The notes beneath the pieces were generated by a model. That model was not told the origin of the DNA. It worked only from the letters and a program-made list of their open reading frames with translations, and did no database searches. A program made the position numbers and the translations under genes. Below, piece after piece: positions 20,447 through 32,000 of a stretch of 64,000 nt of DNA (its first letter is position 1; the number at the start of each line of letters is the position of its first letter). Source of the stretch: Cyprinodon diabolis (lineage: Eukaryota; Chordata; Actinopteri; Cyprinodontiformes; Cyprinodontidae); NCBI GenBank assembly GCA_030533445.1, contig CM060065.1, positions 19,330,474-19,394,473 of the forward strand, written 5' to 3'.

Positions 20447-22634
20447 CAAAGGCAAACCACATGAAGACTACGAGAAAAGCTGGGATGAAGACATAAATAA
20501 CAAAACAACTGTCATCCAGTATGCTGACATAGTGATTGGACCACAAGGAGCTGCAGCTGTTGTCACATTTCCTGATAAAGATGTAGCAGAATGGTTCCAA
20601 GTTACCAACTCAGCCCCACATGTCACGTTACTGATTGCAGACGAGTATGAGTCACATGACTTAGGACCCATGGTTCAAAAAGCAAAGCAAGTCACTGAAT
20701 GGGTCAACACAGCATGGGACTGCATTAAGTTATCCAAAGATGGACTGTTCTTTAAGATCTCATTCTCACAAGCTGATGAAGTCATAGCAGAACACATTAA
20801 AGTTCCTGGGAAAAGACAAATGGCAGTGGCAGCAGAACATGAATCCCTATTAGAACAGGTCCCAGAGCAAGTATGGTCTAAAAGTAAAACAGATGTAGGA
20901 TTAGTGAAATCAGCAGACCCCATCAAATTCACCATCAAACCAAATGCTAAATTGCCCTTCCAAAGACAATACCCACTTAAAAGAGAAGCAGTAGAAGGAA
21001 TACAGCCTATTATTACAGGATTAGAAACAGCAGGAGTTCTTAAACCAACAGCAAGTCCCTGTAACACACCAATTTTTCCCATCAGAAAACCCAACAGTAA
21101 TGACTATAGACTAGTCCATGATCTAAGATTAATTAATGCCATTGTAGCTGAAGAGATACCAGTGGTACCAGACCCGCACACATTACTGAGTAATATACCC
21201 CCAGGTACCAAATGGTTTACTGTGATAGATCTGTGCTCAGCATTTTTCAGTGTACCGGTCCATCCAGATTCTCAGTATTTGTTTGCATTCACCTATAAAG
21301 GCCAACAATATACTTATTCACGATTACCACAGGGTTTTGTACACTCACCATCAATTTTCAATCGAGTACTGGCAAATGACTTAAATCACCTTGACATACC
21401 ATCTACAATGTTGATGTATGTTGATGACATTTTGATTTGTTCTGCTTCCAAAGAGCAGTGTGAAAGAGACTCCATTACAGTGCTGACTGCTTTGGCAGAA
21501 GGAGGACACAAAGTAAGTAAACAAAAATTGCAATTCTGCCAGCAAACAGTGGAATATCTCGGCAGGCAACTCAGTGGGGACAAGAGGTGTATTGCACCGT
21601 CCCAACTGGAAGCCATAACTCAAATGCCCAAACCTCGGACTGTTGGTCGCATGTTGTCTTTCCTTGGCATGGCAGGTTACAGCAGACCGTGGGTGTGTGA
21701 TTATGCCATCAAAACGGCTCCACTGAGAGCACTGATTAAAGCCGCAGGTCAAGGACACCAGTCGGCTCAATTGCAATGGACAGATGAGGCAGAGGGTGCG
21801 TTCCAGCTGCTGAAACAAGATCTCCAAACTGCTCCTGCTCTGGCCAATCCAGATTATGGCAAACCATTCCATCTCTATGTGGCTGAGCGACAAGGGTATG
21901 CATGTGCAGTATTGATGCAAGACACCCCAACAGGTAAACAGCCAATTTCTTATTACAGCACAAAATTAGATGGTGTCGAAGAGGGTTTGCCTCCCTGCTA
22001 CCAGGGCTTGGCAGCAGCAGCCTTCGCATACAAAAAGGCCTCAGTTATTACTATGGGCCACCCTATCATTTTGTACACATCACATCAATTACATGCACTG
22101 CTCACCAGTCCACGTTTTGTGATAACACAAGCTCGTCGAACAGGTTATGAAGTTCTGCTTTCAGGACCTGACTTAACAATACAACGCTGTACCACCATTA
22201 ATCCAGCCACAAGAATGGTACTGCCCACAGAAGGTGAGCCCCATGATTGTCTCCAGGAGACGGACACCTTCATGAAGGTAAGAGAGGACTTATACAATCA
22301 TCCAATCCCATCTGATTTGACACTGTTCGTAGACGGATCATGTGTCAGAGGTGAGACAGGTAATAGAGCGGGATATGGAATAGTCCAACTTAACCCTGAT
22401 GGGACCTTTACCAAAGTACAATCAATGAGCTTAGATCAACCTTGCTCTGCCCAATTGGCAGAGATAAAAGCATTAACAGCAGCATGTAAATTGGCTAATG
22501 GTAAAAGAGTGACAATCTATACTGACAGTGCTTATGGGTACGGGGTATGCCATATAAACGCTAGCATCTGGAAACAACGAGGGTTTGTTAGAACAGATGG
22601 TACCCCAGTGACACATGGGCAAGCAGTAGTATAG
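20424..22634 (+). pseudogene. pol: ERV pol: linker domain, reverse transcriptase, RNase H (5' part)
   Basis: The first ~150 codons form a domain between protease and RT that contains an HVTL motif (20619-20630) and is discussed in the findings. RT follows: substrate-binding segment around RLVHDLRLINA (near 21110), the catalytic Asp in VIDLCSAFF (near 21226), LPQGFVHSP (near 21326), and the catalytic pair in YVDD (21417-21428). A connection domain and RNase H begin at LFVDGSCV (near 22325), with E and D residues in LAEIKALTAA and IYTDSAYG. The frame is cut by UAG at 22632-22634 inside RNase H, and the same frame reopens at once. With the frame break at its 5' end, this segment is not expressible as a normal Gag-Pol. 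Confidence 0.93.
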
Positions 22635-24506
22635 TTAATTAAAGCTATGCAACTTCCATCTGCGTTAGCTATTGTAAAATGTGCTGCTCATCAAACAGCA
22701 AAAACACCTATTGCCATTGGAAATAACTTAGCAGATGAGGCAGCTAAAGAAGCCACAGGTTCAGCAGTACAGGGACCAATGGTTCATGTAGCTGAGTGTG
22801 AACCCATTACTAATTTGGCCTCCTTAATAGAAGCCCAAAATAACGTATCTGAAGCAGAAAAGCGTCTCTGGGTGCAAAGGGGGGCAGCTCGGTTAACACA
22901 CCCCCACGATGGATTGTGGCATAGTTCTCGAGGACATTTTGTACTACCTTTGTCCTTATTACCAACGGCGATTAAAATAATGCATGGACCTGATCATTGT
23001 TCACGAGCCCAAGTTATTCAAAAGTTACAGGCAGTCTGGTGGTCACCTTATATGACACCAATGGTAGACAGAGAACTGGCCTTATGTCCGCATTGTCCTA
23101 AATATAATGTGCGTAAGATGTTCACACAGCCCTTAGCACATATTCCCATGCCAGACGGTCCCTTCCGCCATCTGATGATGGATTACGTTGACATGATAAC
23201 TCGGGTTCAGGGAAAGAGATATATGTTGGTGGTTGTTTGTAGGTTTAGCAGATGGGTAGAAGCATGTCCCACTGCTCATAATGACCATAAAGCAGCAGCA
23301 CGGTTTTTATGTAAAGAAGTTTTTCCCAGATTTGGCATGCCTGATACAATATCATCTGATAATGGACCTCATTTTGTTTCACAGGTGATCCAGCAAATGT
23401 TTAAACTGTTGTGCATAACACAGAAGTTTGGTTGTGTGTATCATCCCCAGTCACAGGGATCCGTGGAACGAGCTAATGGAGTGCTGAAATCAAAGATAGC
23501 TAAGATAATAGCTGACAGCAACAACCGTTTGACTTGGGTGGATGCCTTGCCTGTTGCATTGATGGCAATGCGCTCTCAAACTAACCGAATAACCCATCTT
23601 ACTCCCCATGAAATGCTTACAGGTCGACCAATGCCTCTCCCACAGGTTCGTGGACCCCTGCTGCAGGAGGTCTCCTTGGCACAGCTTGAACGTGAAATGG
23701 GGGACTATCTCAGGTCCTTAACACGCATTCACAGGCTTATATTTCAACAGGTGAAAGCAGCTCACGGCCGAGACGAGACACACATTCCAGTGGACGTCAG
23801 GGACGTTCAAGTTGGTGACAGTGTGTTCATACGCGTCTTTAGACGTCAGTGGAACGAGCCTCGTAGGGAAGGCCCGTTTAAAGTTGTGCTTACCACTCCC
23901 ACTGCCTTGAAAGTTGAAGGTAAGCCCTTCTGGTTTCATAAAAACCACTGCACCAGGCATCGGCCTCCAGACCCACCTGGCCTTGCTCCAGGACCGACGG
24001 GCTCTGCGCATGCTGACAGGGCAGCAACAAGTCTCCCTCCGCAGCACCCCTCCACTAGCTCACAGACTGTAGATGTTGCACCGATGTCGGGCACTGATGC
24101 GCACCCACTCCCCTCCACGTCCGGCGTCCAAAGACGTTCGGCACGTTTGGCAGCCCGCCAATCACCACTGCCAGGGGACTCTGAGGATGACAGTGTTCAT
24201 TCTTATGCTTCCTATCCGCCTTCTGATTCTGGTGGCAATGATGATGATCCTGCTGCCACTGAGACTTCTTCTGGTTCTGACCCAGATCCATCCTTCGTTC
24301 AGGCACTGGACCAACTTCTTTCTTCTGACCCACCAGATGCTGGTGGCGTCCTGTCCCCTTCACATTCCTCACCTGTACCTTCCCCTTTCTTCCCCTCCCT
24401 CTCCCCTTCCTCCTCCACGACGAGTGGGCCGTCGATCGACTCGGTCCCGCCCACCCCATCGCCGTCTGGGCATCTCTCGAATGCGCATTCTCCCGACTCT
24501 GACTAA
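22635..24506 (+). pseudogene. pol: ERV pol: RNase H end and integrase
   Basis: Same frame as the preceding segment, after the UAG. It starts with the last part of RNase H (CAAHQ...NNLADEAAKEA), then the integrase zinc domain (HGPDH...CPHC, near 22984-23096), and the catalytic core with Asp in LMMDYVD, Asp in SSDNGPHF and Glu in GSVERANGV (near 23180, 23355 and 23460). A GPF-containing C-terminal domain follows (EGPFKVVLTT, near 23870). Integrase inserts the viral DNA into host chromatin, here with a 4-bp duplication. After the conserved part comes an unusual ~190-residue Pro/Ser/Asp-rich tail that overlaps the start of env by 26 bp in another frame. The integrase domain itself looks intact. 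Confidence 0.92.
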
Positions 24507-26415
24507 TCTGACTAATCTTCTTGTAGTGTTAACCCTTTGTGGGTTAACAAGGGGGGATCTGATTAAGGTTACTACTAACACGACACACACACACTTAATG
24601 CGTCACACACAAACATGTGCACTAGCAATGGTAACACTAGCTACTAACCAAGGGGTAATCAGTAATAATGATGGAAAAGATTTATCACTAATGCATGTGC
24701 AAATCAAAGGATATGATTATGTAATGTCTGAAGAAATTTTAGGGAAGTCAATGGGGAAACATTGGCTTGGAATTCCACGAAGCATGGACTGCCGTGGGGA
24801 TGGGATGGTGATCATTGAGGTAAGATGCAGAACAAACATATGCCAAAACACACTAACAGGACAAGTAATGACAGTAAAAAGAGCACATAAAGTGGTGCAA
24901 CTGATAAACAGAAGACAGAAAAGAGATCTAGACAAATTAAAGACTGCACACTGGGAAACCAACATGTTCCAACAATGGATTCAGTACTCTGTCCAGACAA
25001 TGTTCAAAGCCAAAAAGCGCCCGAAAGATGATTGTATAGCCTGTTATAATGTTAAAAAATTACCAGCCCTTCAGATTATTCCAGGAAGTAAAATAGGCGA
25101 CTGCCCAGATGTAACGGAGTGCTTTGCTCATTGTGCCATGCAGATGGCCGGAGGTCTTTCATCCTTGTCAGAAGACCACACAATATGCCCCAGAGCACTG
25201 AACTCCTCAATCAATGAGGTGATGAGCACTTTCTCCCTTCCACCCGTAGTACGAAAACCAGCTGAACTGATTTTTCCATTCTGTATAGCCCGAGGGAAAG
25301 AATTAGAAGAGGTGACCAAGAGAACCTCTAGACAAATGTGGACAACGGATGGATTGGTGACATGTAGTAATAGAACATGGTACCCACCAACAGCAAATGG
25401 GAACCTCACCCACCACATTAAGTTTTGTAAAACAAGCCCCAATGCGACCATACGCTGTGAACAGGTAGTACCAGATGGGGGACATGTTATTTATGAGTTC
25501 CAACCTTCAAGTGTATCTCAATACCGAATACTGAGCCTGGTAAAGGGATCTGTCCCTTTAGGTGACATTTTTTGGATGTGTCACAATGAAACACAGATGT
25601 TGGCCACATTGCCCCCTCAGTGGGAAGGTATCTGTGCACCAGTAATGCTGACAGGACAACTAAAGTTAATAGTAAATAACCCAATAGACAGTAATGTAAC
25701 ATCTAACGACATAACCAACCGCATTAAGAGAAGTGCTCCTGTTAAACATGAGTGGAAGACCTCAGATGAAGTATATATCTCTTGGGATCAGGTCCCATAT
25801 GGGGTACCTGAGGAACAGGCTGCTATAGGGAGTGATTGGATAAAAAGCGGGAGGGGGGCTGGTTCAGTACCAATCTATGGAACCATTGTTAATGCGCAGT
25901 ATATAGCTCGCAATAGTAGATGGGTAAATCTCTTATGGTACAATCAACAAAGATTTATAAATTTTACGATAAAAGGTATGGATCTGGTAAAGGATCAATT
26001 GCATGCAACGTCACTAATGGTTCTACAACATAGGTTCGTGTTAGAGTCTCGCATGGCTGGGGACCAAGGAATATGTGATTATATAGGAGAAGATTGTTGT
26101 ACTTTAATTCCCATGCACACAGATGTTAACGGTAGCCTCACAGGAGTCCTACAGGAAATGAAACGAATGAGGGAAGAACATGTACTGCAGTCCAATTGGA
26201 ACACTCAATTGAAGGGATTCTGGGACTGGTTTAATAAGCTTGGATGGGGAAAGTATCTTAAAGCAGCAGGGATGATTTTAGGAGCAGTAATATTGATCAT
26301 ATTAGTAGTCATTTGTTGCATCATACCCCTTGTGCGGGGATTGGTCTCAAGACTTGTTGTGAGCATAACTGGACAGTTCCCAGTCGTAGAGATACAATTG
26401 GACCAAGTAATGTAG
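24481..26415 (+). CDS. env: ERV envelope glycoprotein, gamma-type
   Basis: 644 codons from the ATG at 24481; the open frame begins earlier (24073), overlapping pol. I prefer 24481 because it is followed directly by a signal-peptide-like segment (LLVVLTLCGL). Surface subunit: a CIAC (CXXC) motif at residues 185-188 and several N-glycosylation sites. Two dibasic furin-like sites are visible, RRQKR at 144-148 and RIKR at 414-417; the second should separate surface and transmembrane subunits. The transmembrane subunit has CX6CC at residues 532-540, a hydrophobic anchor around 595-620 and a ~25-residue tail. CXXC with CX6CC marks a gamma-type envelope whose subunits are disulfide-linked. No stop or frameshift is seen. 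A spliced message from the leader donor near 5356 is expected. Confidence 0.92.
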   Translation: MRILPTLTNLTNLLVVLTLCGLTRGDLIKVTTNTTHTHLMRHTQTCALAMVTLATNQGVISNNDGKDLSLMHVQIKGYDYVMSEEILGKSMGKHWLGIPRSMDCRGDGMVIIEVRCRTNICQNTLTGQVMTVKRAHKVVQLINRRQKRDLDKLKTAHWETNMFQQWIQYSVQTMFKAKKRPKDDCIACYNVKKLPALQIIPGSKIGDCPDVTECFAHCAMQMAGGLSSLSEDHTICPRALNSSINEVMSTFSLPPVVRKPAELIFPFCIARGKELEEVTKRTSRQMWTTDGLVTCSNRTWYPPTANGNLTHHIKFCKTSPNATIRCEQVVPDGGHVIYEFQPSSVSQYRILSLVKGSVPLGDIFWMCHNETQMLATLPPQWEGICAPVMLTGQLKLIVNNPIDSNVTSNDITNRIKRSAPVKHEWKTSDEVYISWDQVPYGVPEEQAAIGSDWIKSGRGAGSVPIYGTIVNAQYIARNSRWVNLLWYNQQRFINFTIKGMDLVKDQLHATSLMVLQHRFVLESRMAGDQGICDYIGEDCCTLIPMHTDVNGSLTGVLQEMKRMREEHVLQSNWNTQLKGFWDWFNKLGWGKYLKAAGMILGAVILIILVVICCIIPLVRGLVSRLVVSITGQFPVVEIQLDQVM

Positions 26416-26820
26416 AACATAGCCATGATCTCCTCCCACCCCCACCAGGTACGTGCCTTTCTTTACTGATCAAAATGTATACTAAATTGCACAACAATGA
26501 CTCACATACTTATTTATGTAGATATAGTATTTTGCATGCAGATTCATTTAGAAGAAAATATGCCTCAAGATGATACCTAAAAATGCCCCATTATGTCTCT
26601 GAATGCAGATTAACTGACAATGGAGAGAACTCATGAGGAAAAATCTTAGGAGGAAAGCTATTACCCCGAGGAATGGCAAGAAAAGAATAAAAAGAGATGT
26701 TACACACAGGCGTCAGTAGGCACACACGTAGAGATAGCCGCAGGCTCCTATGTTCCCCCTAGGCAGCCGGAAGATCCTGCAGAGGGGCCGAGTGCTGCAC
26801 CTACAGAGTGGAGCAAACCG
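26416..26820 (+). other. ERV region between env and the extra ORF
   Basis: No ORF of note. A near-perfect splice donor CACCAG|GTACGTG lies at 26443-26453, 30 bases after the env stop, and candidate acceptors precede 26821 (for example CCTACAG ending near 26809). Splicing here would join an upstream exon to the extra ORF; that is inference from motif quality. Confidence 0.5.
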
Positions 26821-27453
26821 ATGAGGACACCCAAAAGGCAGCCTGATGATCAACCGCGAAGGCCTACTGGGAAGCCACTGTCCATCTTGATGTCACCGGG
26901 GGACCTCAGTATTGATCTCGGCCCAACCAGCACCCCTGCCAGTCCTGAGAATCCCGAGGATCGCCGACCACCATCACCTTGCCATCATAATTATCCGCCA
27001 CCATCCATTCCAGGCGTACTGGCCATCTTTGGGGTCCTAGCAGATGACATACAGCTTGATCTTGCCGAAGCTCATCATGTTGCAAAGTTCTTGGCTCATC
27101 CGCTGGAGTCATACAACACCAACAGTGATCTCAAGCCTGAAATCACCTCTATGACCAAAACAGTTTATGCCCAATTCATGAAGGGTCTGATGCACCCCGA
27201 GCCACGACGGTCTTTTGCACGGATGCGTCGCACCATATACAAACGCAAAGTACAAGCTGGGAAACGGCAGTTGACCACGGACAATCTGGGACTGAGACAG
27301 GACCTTCAGAAAGCTCATCAGACCATCATCAGCCTACAACAGCAGGTGATGCAGCTGACTACTGATCTGCAGAACGTGGTTCCATATATGCAGGGGGGCC
27401 CAAACGGAGGGCAGAATTATGAACAGAATTATGGGGGCCATCCTTATCATTGA
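26821..27453 (+). CDS. ERV accessory ORF after env, basic/coiled-coil protein
   Basis: 210 codons, not recognised as any known retroviral accessory protein. The N-terminal ~60 residues are Pro/Arg/Ser-rich and probably disordered. Residues ~63-125 are mixed and probably folded. A strongly basic stretch (RRSFARMRRTIYKRKVQAGKR, about 130-150) leads straight into a heptad-like helix with regularly spaced Leu/Ile/Val (about 155-190). The tail is Gly/Asn/Tyr-rich. Basic region plus coiled coil recalls a bZIP-like or RNA-binding regulator in general layout only. The ORF is intact and fills most of the space between env and the 3' LTR, as accessory genes do in complex retroviruses. It may be the last exon of a longer spliced product. 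Confidence 0.7.
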   Translation: MRTPKRQPDDQPRRPTGKPLSILMSPGDLSIDLGPTSTPASPENPEDRRPPSPCHHNYPPPSIPGVLAIFGVLADDIQLDLAEAHHVAKFLAHPLESYNTNSDLKPEITSMTKTVYAQFMKGLMHPEPRRSFARMRRTIYKRKVQAGKRQLTTDNLGLRQDLQKAHQTIISLQQQVMQLTTDLQNVVPYMQGGPNGGQNYEQNYGGHPYH

Positions 27454-28117
27454 TATCAACCTCAACGCCATACTGGATATAAGGACAATGCTGATAATTG
27501 CTGATTATAAATACCTATGTTAAAAATAATTGACATAATCATTGTGTATACTACATGTGACAGTACACGTACTGTGCAGGAGAGTGCCACTTGGTTACTC
27601 CTATGTTGGTTGTAATGACGGTCATTGACCATTAGATGACGTGCGCGCCTGCCTTAGTCCAGGCATGATGTGGCTTTTCTTGGTTATTTATGGGTGTGTC
27701 TTGACACCTATGCAGAGGGGGATGCGATGACTTCGCAACACAAGATGCTGCTTGGGCATTGGAATTTTCCTCTGCTGAAATAATAAACAGAATTAGAAAA
27801 CTCATTCTATAAAAAAAGTAAGCAACGAGGAGCAGATCCTCTCAAGTGAGCCAAGAGGGGGATCCCTCTTAGTTTGAGATGTTCTTGATTTTTACATTCT
27901 ACTTTTTGCATTTTGCCCAGGTACTCACACTTACAATTTTTTATATACCAGTCACTAGCACTATAGGGTATGTGTTTGGTCTCACTTTTGGTTTGGGGTG
28001 CACAATATATATATATATATATATAACCATCAGTTACTTTTTAAGATTTCACTTTAATGGGATAATCACCTGCATAGCAACTTAGTGTTGATCCTTTTTA
28101 GGATCAAAGGGGGGAAA
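27454..28117 (+). other. ERV 3' untranslated region with polypurine tract
   Basis: No convincing ORF. A short (TA)n run lies near 28001-28024. The last 12 bases (28106-28117, AAAGGGGGGAAA region) directly before the 3' LTR are the polypurine tract that primes plus-strand DNA synthesis. Confidence 0.8.
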
Positions 28118-29002
28118 TGTAGTGTATTATTTGTCATAAATGATTAGAATAAAACAAGAATTAAAAGTTTTAAATGATTAAAGAGAGTTGTGTTCATGAA
28201 TACATTTATGTAGGCCAGAAGGAGAAAAACAGAGCAATGAGTGTGTGTAACTGCTGCACCTGACTGTAAGAGGAAGAAAAGCACACTCATCTGCTGGAAA
28301 GCACAGGATTAAGGCCCTTAGTGATAAGAAAAAGCACCCTCATAAAAATGAAGTATTTGATATATCAAGGTTAACCAGCTCAGCAAAATTTGGCCATACA
28401 ACTTGTGATAAATAGAGTTGTTATTTTCAAGGCATAATGTGCAGTACTGATCCCAGAAGGGGTGATGCTTTGACTGAGACACAAAGAGGAACACTAGGCC
28501 AGACTGACATGGCTTAAAGTAGGGAAAGGATAAGTTTCAACATGTTTGTGATTAAACTGTCATAAGTTTCTGATTTAAGTACACTAAATGTCATCATGAT
28601 TTGCAAAGAAATGTCACAATGACCTGTAACAAAGACTGTTGATTAAATATATAAAAAATATGCTGTCAAAGGGATTTTCCACCGGTAAGATAAAAATAAT
28701 TGGTTTTACCCGAAGAAAAAGTACCTAGAATAGTGAACAAAGGAGGGGGCCTGTAGGAGGAGCTAACAGGCCCCATGAAATGTATAAAAGAGGGCCATTT
28801 TCATCATTTGTTCAGTTGCACGCCGGCGGTCAACTCGTGTGTGATTCTTTGTATGTCGCAATAAATTGCATTGGACCTGGACTTCAGCTGCTTCTGCCTG
28901 ATTTTTGGATCATTGTTTGCAATTTTTCTGCCTTTTGAGGACTTTGAATTTTTACAAAAACTTAGCTTTAATTTTAAGTCGCTGAGGAGATTTCCAACGA
29001 CA
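28118..29002 (+). repeat. ERV 3' LTR
   Basis: 885 bp. I saw no difference from the 5' LTR when reading the two side by side. TATAAAAG falls at 28783-28790 and AATAAA at 28860-28865. It is followed by TAGC (29003-29006), the right copy of the target duplication. Confidence 0.96.
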
Positions 29003-29006
29003 TAGC

Positions 29007-32000
29007 AAACACAGATATAATGATGCAGGGCAGCCTGAATGTGAAGCAGCTGCGCTTCATAATGACTATTATGCAAACTGATTAATCTCTCAAATATTTT
29101 TTGGATGAATCAATTAATAAAGGCATTTATAATATTAACTGTAAAATATCACCTGTCTTTTCTTTCTTATCAATCTAAGAGTAAAAGATGAATGTCTTCT
29201 TGCAATTTTTTGACTAAAGGTCAAGACAATTAAACACATTCCCACAAATACTTTCTACAGGGGAAAAAACATAGAAAATGGAATAGCTTGTTCAATGAAT
29301 TATGTTAATGAGTATAAAAAAGGCTAATGTGTGTATTTCTTATTTCTAGCTTATTGCCACTGAGTTCTGCAGTAACACTGCATCCTCTTGTACAAAGTTA
29401 CATAGAGCTAAAACATATAAAAGGAGCTATGAGTATCATGCCTTTCATTATCCCCATAGACAAGCATAATGAGATCTAATAGCAAAAAAAATATATTTTT
29501 TTTTAATGTGCACAAAATTCTGGTCTACCAACAATACAGATAAATAAACCACATTGTGTTGTTTATTTACTGGCTTTTTAGAACAAATCAAAATAATGCA
29601 TGTGAACATCTGCTTAGGAAATTCTATGCTCACATGTTCAAACGTTTTCTGATTGGCAACTGCTACGGTAAAGTTGTGGTCGCTTCTAGAAGGTTAAACA
29701 CACCATCATGCACCTCCACTGTTATTTCCATCATTATTTACACAACCATGTAAGGCCTCTGTCAGAAAAGTGGAGGCGTATGTCAAACAATGTGTTTGAA
29801 CAAAGATTAAATTGTGCAGTTTTATTTATGAGCTCAGTTATGTCGTGCGCATCAGGAAATAGACTAAGAACAACACTGTAAAAGCATCAGCATCTCAAAT
29901 GATAGGTGTTTTCTGCATCACTTTTGCATCATATTTTCCAATATTTGCTTGTTTATTGCTGCACCTTAACTCATGTAGATTTACAAGGCATGAAGAATAA
30001 GGTAATAAAACAAGCTAATTGAACCTAAACCTGACAGGTGTTTTACTAAGTGGACTAAGTGACTGCAAAGTCATTGACTCAGAGCAATAAGCTGGGTTTC
30101 CCCTAGATAGGAAACTTTTAACCAATTCGTCTGTATGATTTGATTGAATTGTCTTCATAAAGTGCCTTTAGATCACATGGGTTGTTAATTGGCTCTCTAT
30201 AAATAAACCTATACTGAAATATATTGGACTAGAACGATGAAACAACATGTTTGTTTTAATGTATTTAAGGCAATGTGGAAAATGTATTTTTCAATAATTT
30301 GTAGATGATTTTCATGCCTGATTCATGCTCGAAGACCCTAACCACCAGGTGTGTCAAAACCAGATGGGATAATCATTCTAGTCATTCAGTCTAGTCCAAT
30401 CTAGTAATAGTTAACTAGCCTAAATTAATTCAACAGTGTTAAAAATGTAGACTTTACTAAATTTTAATAAGTAACCAAACATATAGAAATTATGATAAGA
30501 AAGTTTTGCTGATATTGACAGATCACTCTGTAGGAGATATTTTGTCCCCTGGTTGACATGTTTAAGCCATGTAAACTTTGCACATGCTCAGCACGTCACA
30601 GACACATAATCTATTACTCCCCAGGAAGGCTTACATCTATGTGTTGCCAGACTGTGAAAACTAAGATTTCACTTTGGAGCAGAGTTTGTCATGTCTTCTG
30701 TACTTGATGTGTATTTATGGTAAATTCTGAGGTTTACATACATCAGCCATGAAGACTACAAGGCTGAGGTGGGTTGACGTCACATCTTATCAGAAAATGG
30801 ATGTATTTTCTGCTGTGTTACAATTACATTTCTCCTTAGTGGTGATGCTTATATTGGCACTAAATCACAAACCTTAAAGATACTACATTATATGTGAAAT
30901 ATTAGGTGTTAATTTCAGTCTAGGTTTTAAAAAGGTATGTCTTTAAATACCTGAAAATCTCTGGACTTGTTTTCAGGGTAAAGAAAACAAATGCATCCCA
31001 ATTTCTGCCTGAAGACTTTATTTTTCAGATAAACAACTGAAAAAAAGCAATAAATTGCAAAGAGAAACACTTTCTTTACAAATATTTCATGCTTCAAAAA
31101 CAAAAAAACGGACAAGGAAACGTGGGTGAGGATTTTAGCAGCACAGCTGGATCTCTGTCGTAAGCTGCCTTCAACTAAGGACTGTCAGCTCTAATCTAGC
31201 CAGCATTTACCCGACACATTATCAAAACATCATGGTTCTTGACAGGATTTTTTCCTGCTATCATTTGCTCATCAGATTTCTATTTGGCACCAGTTTGCAA
31301 CTCACTAAATGACTATAATAGCGGTAAAGTAAATTGCTAATAGATGGATGAATTTAATTGGATTGTGGAATCATAAATAAAAGCTGTTAATTCTGGTAAA
31401 ACACTCCTAGAGATTTCTGGAAAAATTAAAATGCTACCCGACAAAGTGAGAGCCGGCCATGTTGTCTTGCTGCCAGTGTGTGATTGTATACATTTTCAGA
31501 ATCTTTTAGCTTTACAGAGTAAATAACATTTTTTTTGCCCTCAGCAGTTTCTGATATCTGCAGCTTCATAAACACGAGTATGATGTTAAACAGTCATAAT
31601 TATGGTCCAACATACAAATGTAGCAGATAGCAATAGGTATTTCATGGCATTTTATCACCTTTATTTAAAACTTTAGGGAAATCCGTTGTTAAGGTTTGTA
31701 TTTATCCCTGTTCTTGTGCTTATGTTGTGTGTCTTGGTTTTTGTTTTGTTGAAGAACTTGAGATTTTTGCCTTAAGAGATGCTTTGATCACAGTTATATT
31801 AATTCTCATTTTAACAATCACCTGCCACAGGTTCCTGAGACCAGCTGACAAGGACTCTAATAAATGAGCAAATAAATACCCAGAGAGGAGGATAAATTTC
31901 ACTAAAAACACAAAACTGTTCACGCAAAGCAAGTTTTAATATGTGCCTTTTCTCCAGAGCGGTAAAATGTTTTAAATTATCTAGCTGAAGGTCTAGGCAC

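Larger units (their letters stand above)
4360..29002 (+). mobile_element. Endogenous retrovirus (gamma/epsilon-type), with nested DNA transposon
   Basis: A complete provirus with two 885-bp LTRs (4360-5244 and 28118-29002) starting TGTAGTG and ending AACGACA, flanked by the 4-bp direct repeat TAGC (4356-4359 and 29003-29006). Internal order: primer site, long leader, gag, UAG, protease, RT-RNase H, integrase, env, an extra ORF, polypurine tract. In-frame UAG between gag and pro, a GPF/Y-type integrase C-terminus and an env with CXXC and CX6CC place it near gamma- and epsilonretroviruses, which is family knowledge applied to motifs I can see. The LTRs appear identical by eye, so insertion was very recent. 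Even so, pol carries a frame break near 20440 and a stop at 22632, and gag is split by a 10.7-kb transposon, so this copy cannot make its own functional pol. Without the transposon the provirus is about 13.9 kb, long for a retrovirus. Confidence 0.95.

Noticed and set aside
20443..20671. Minus-strand ORFs opposite ERV pol and env
   Set aside because: Shadow frames of the well-supported plus-strand genes. No domain on the minus strand.
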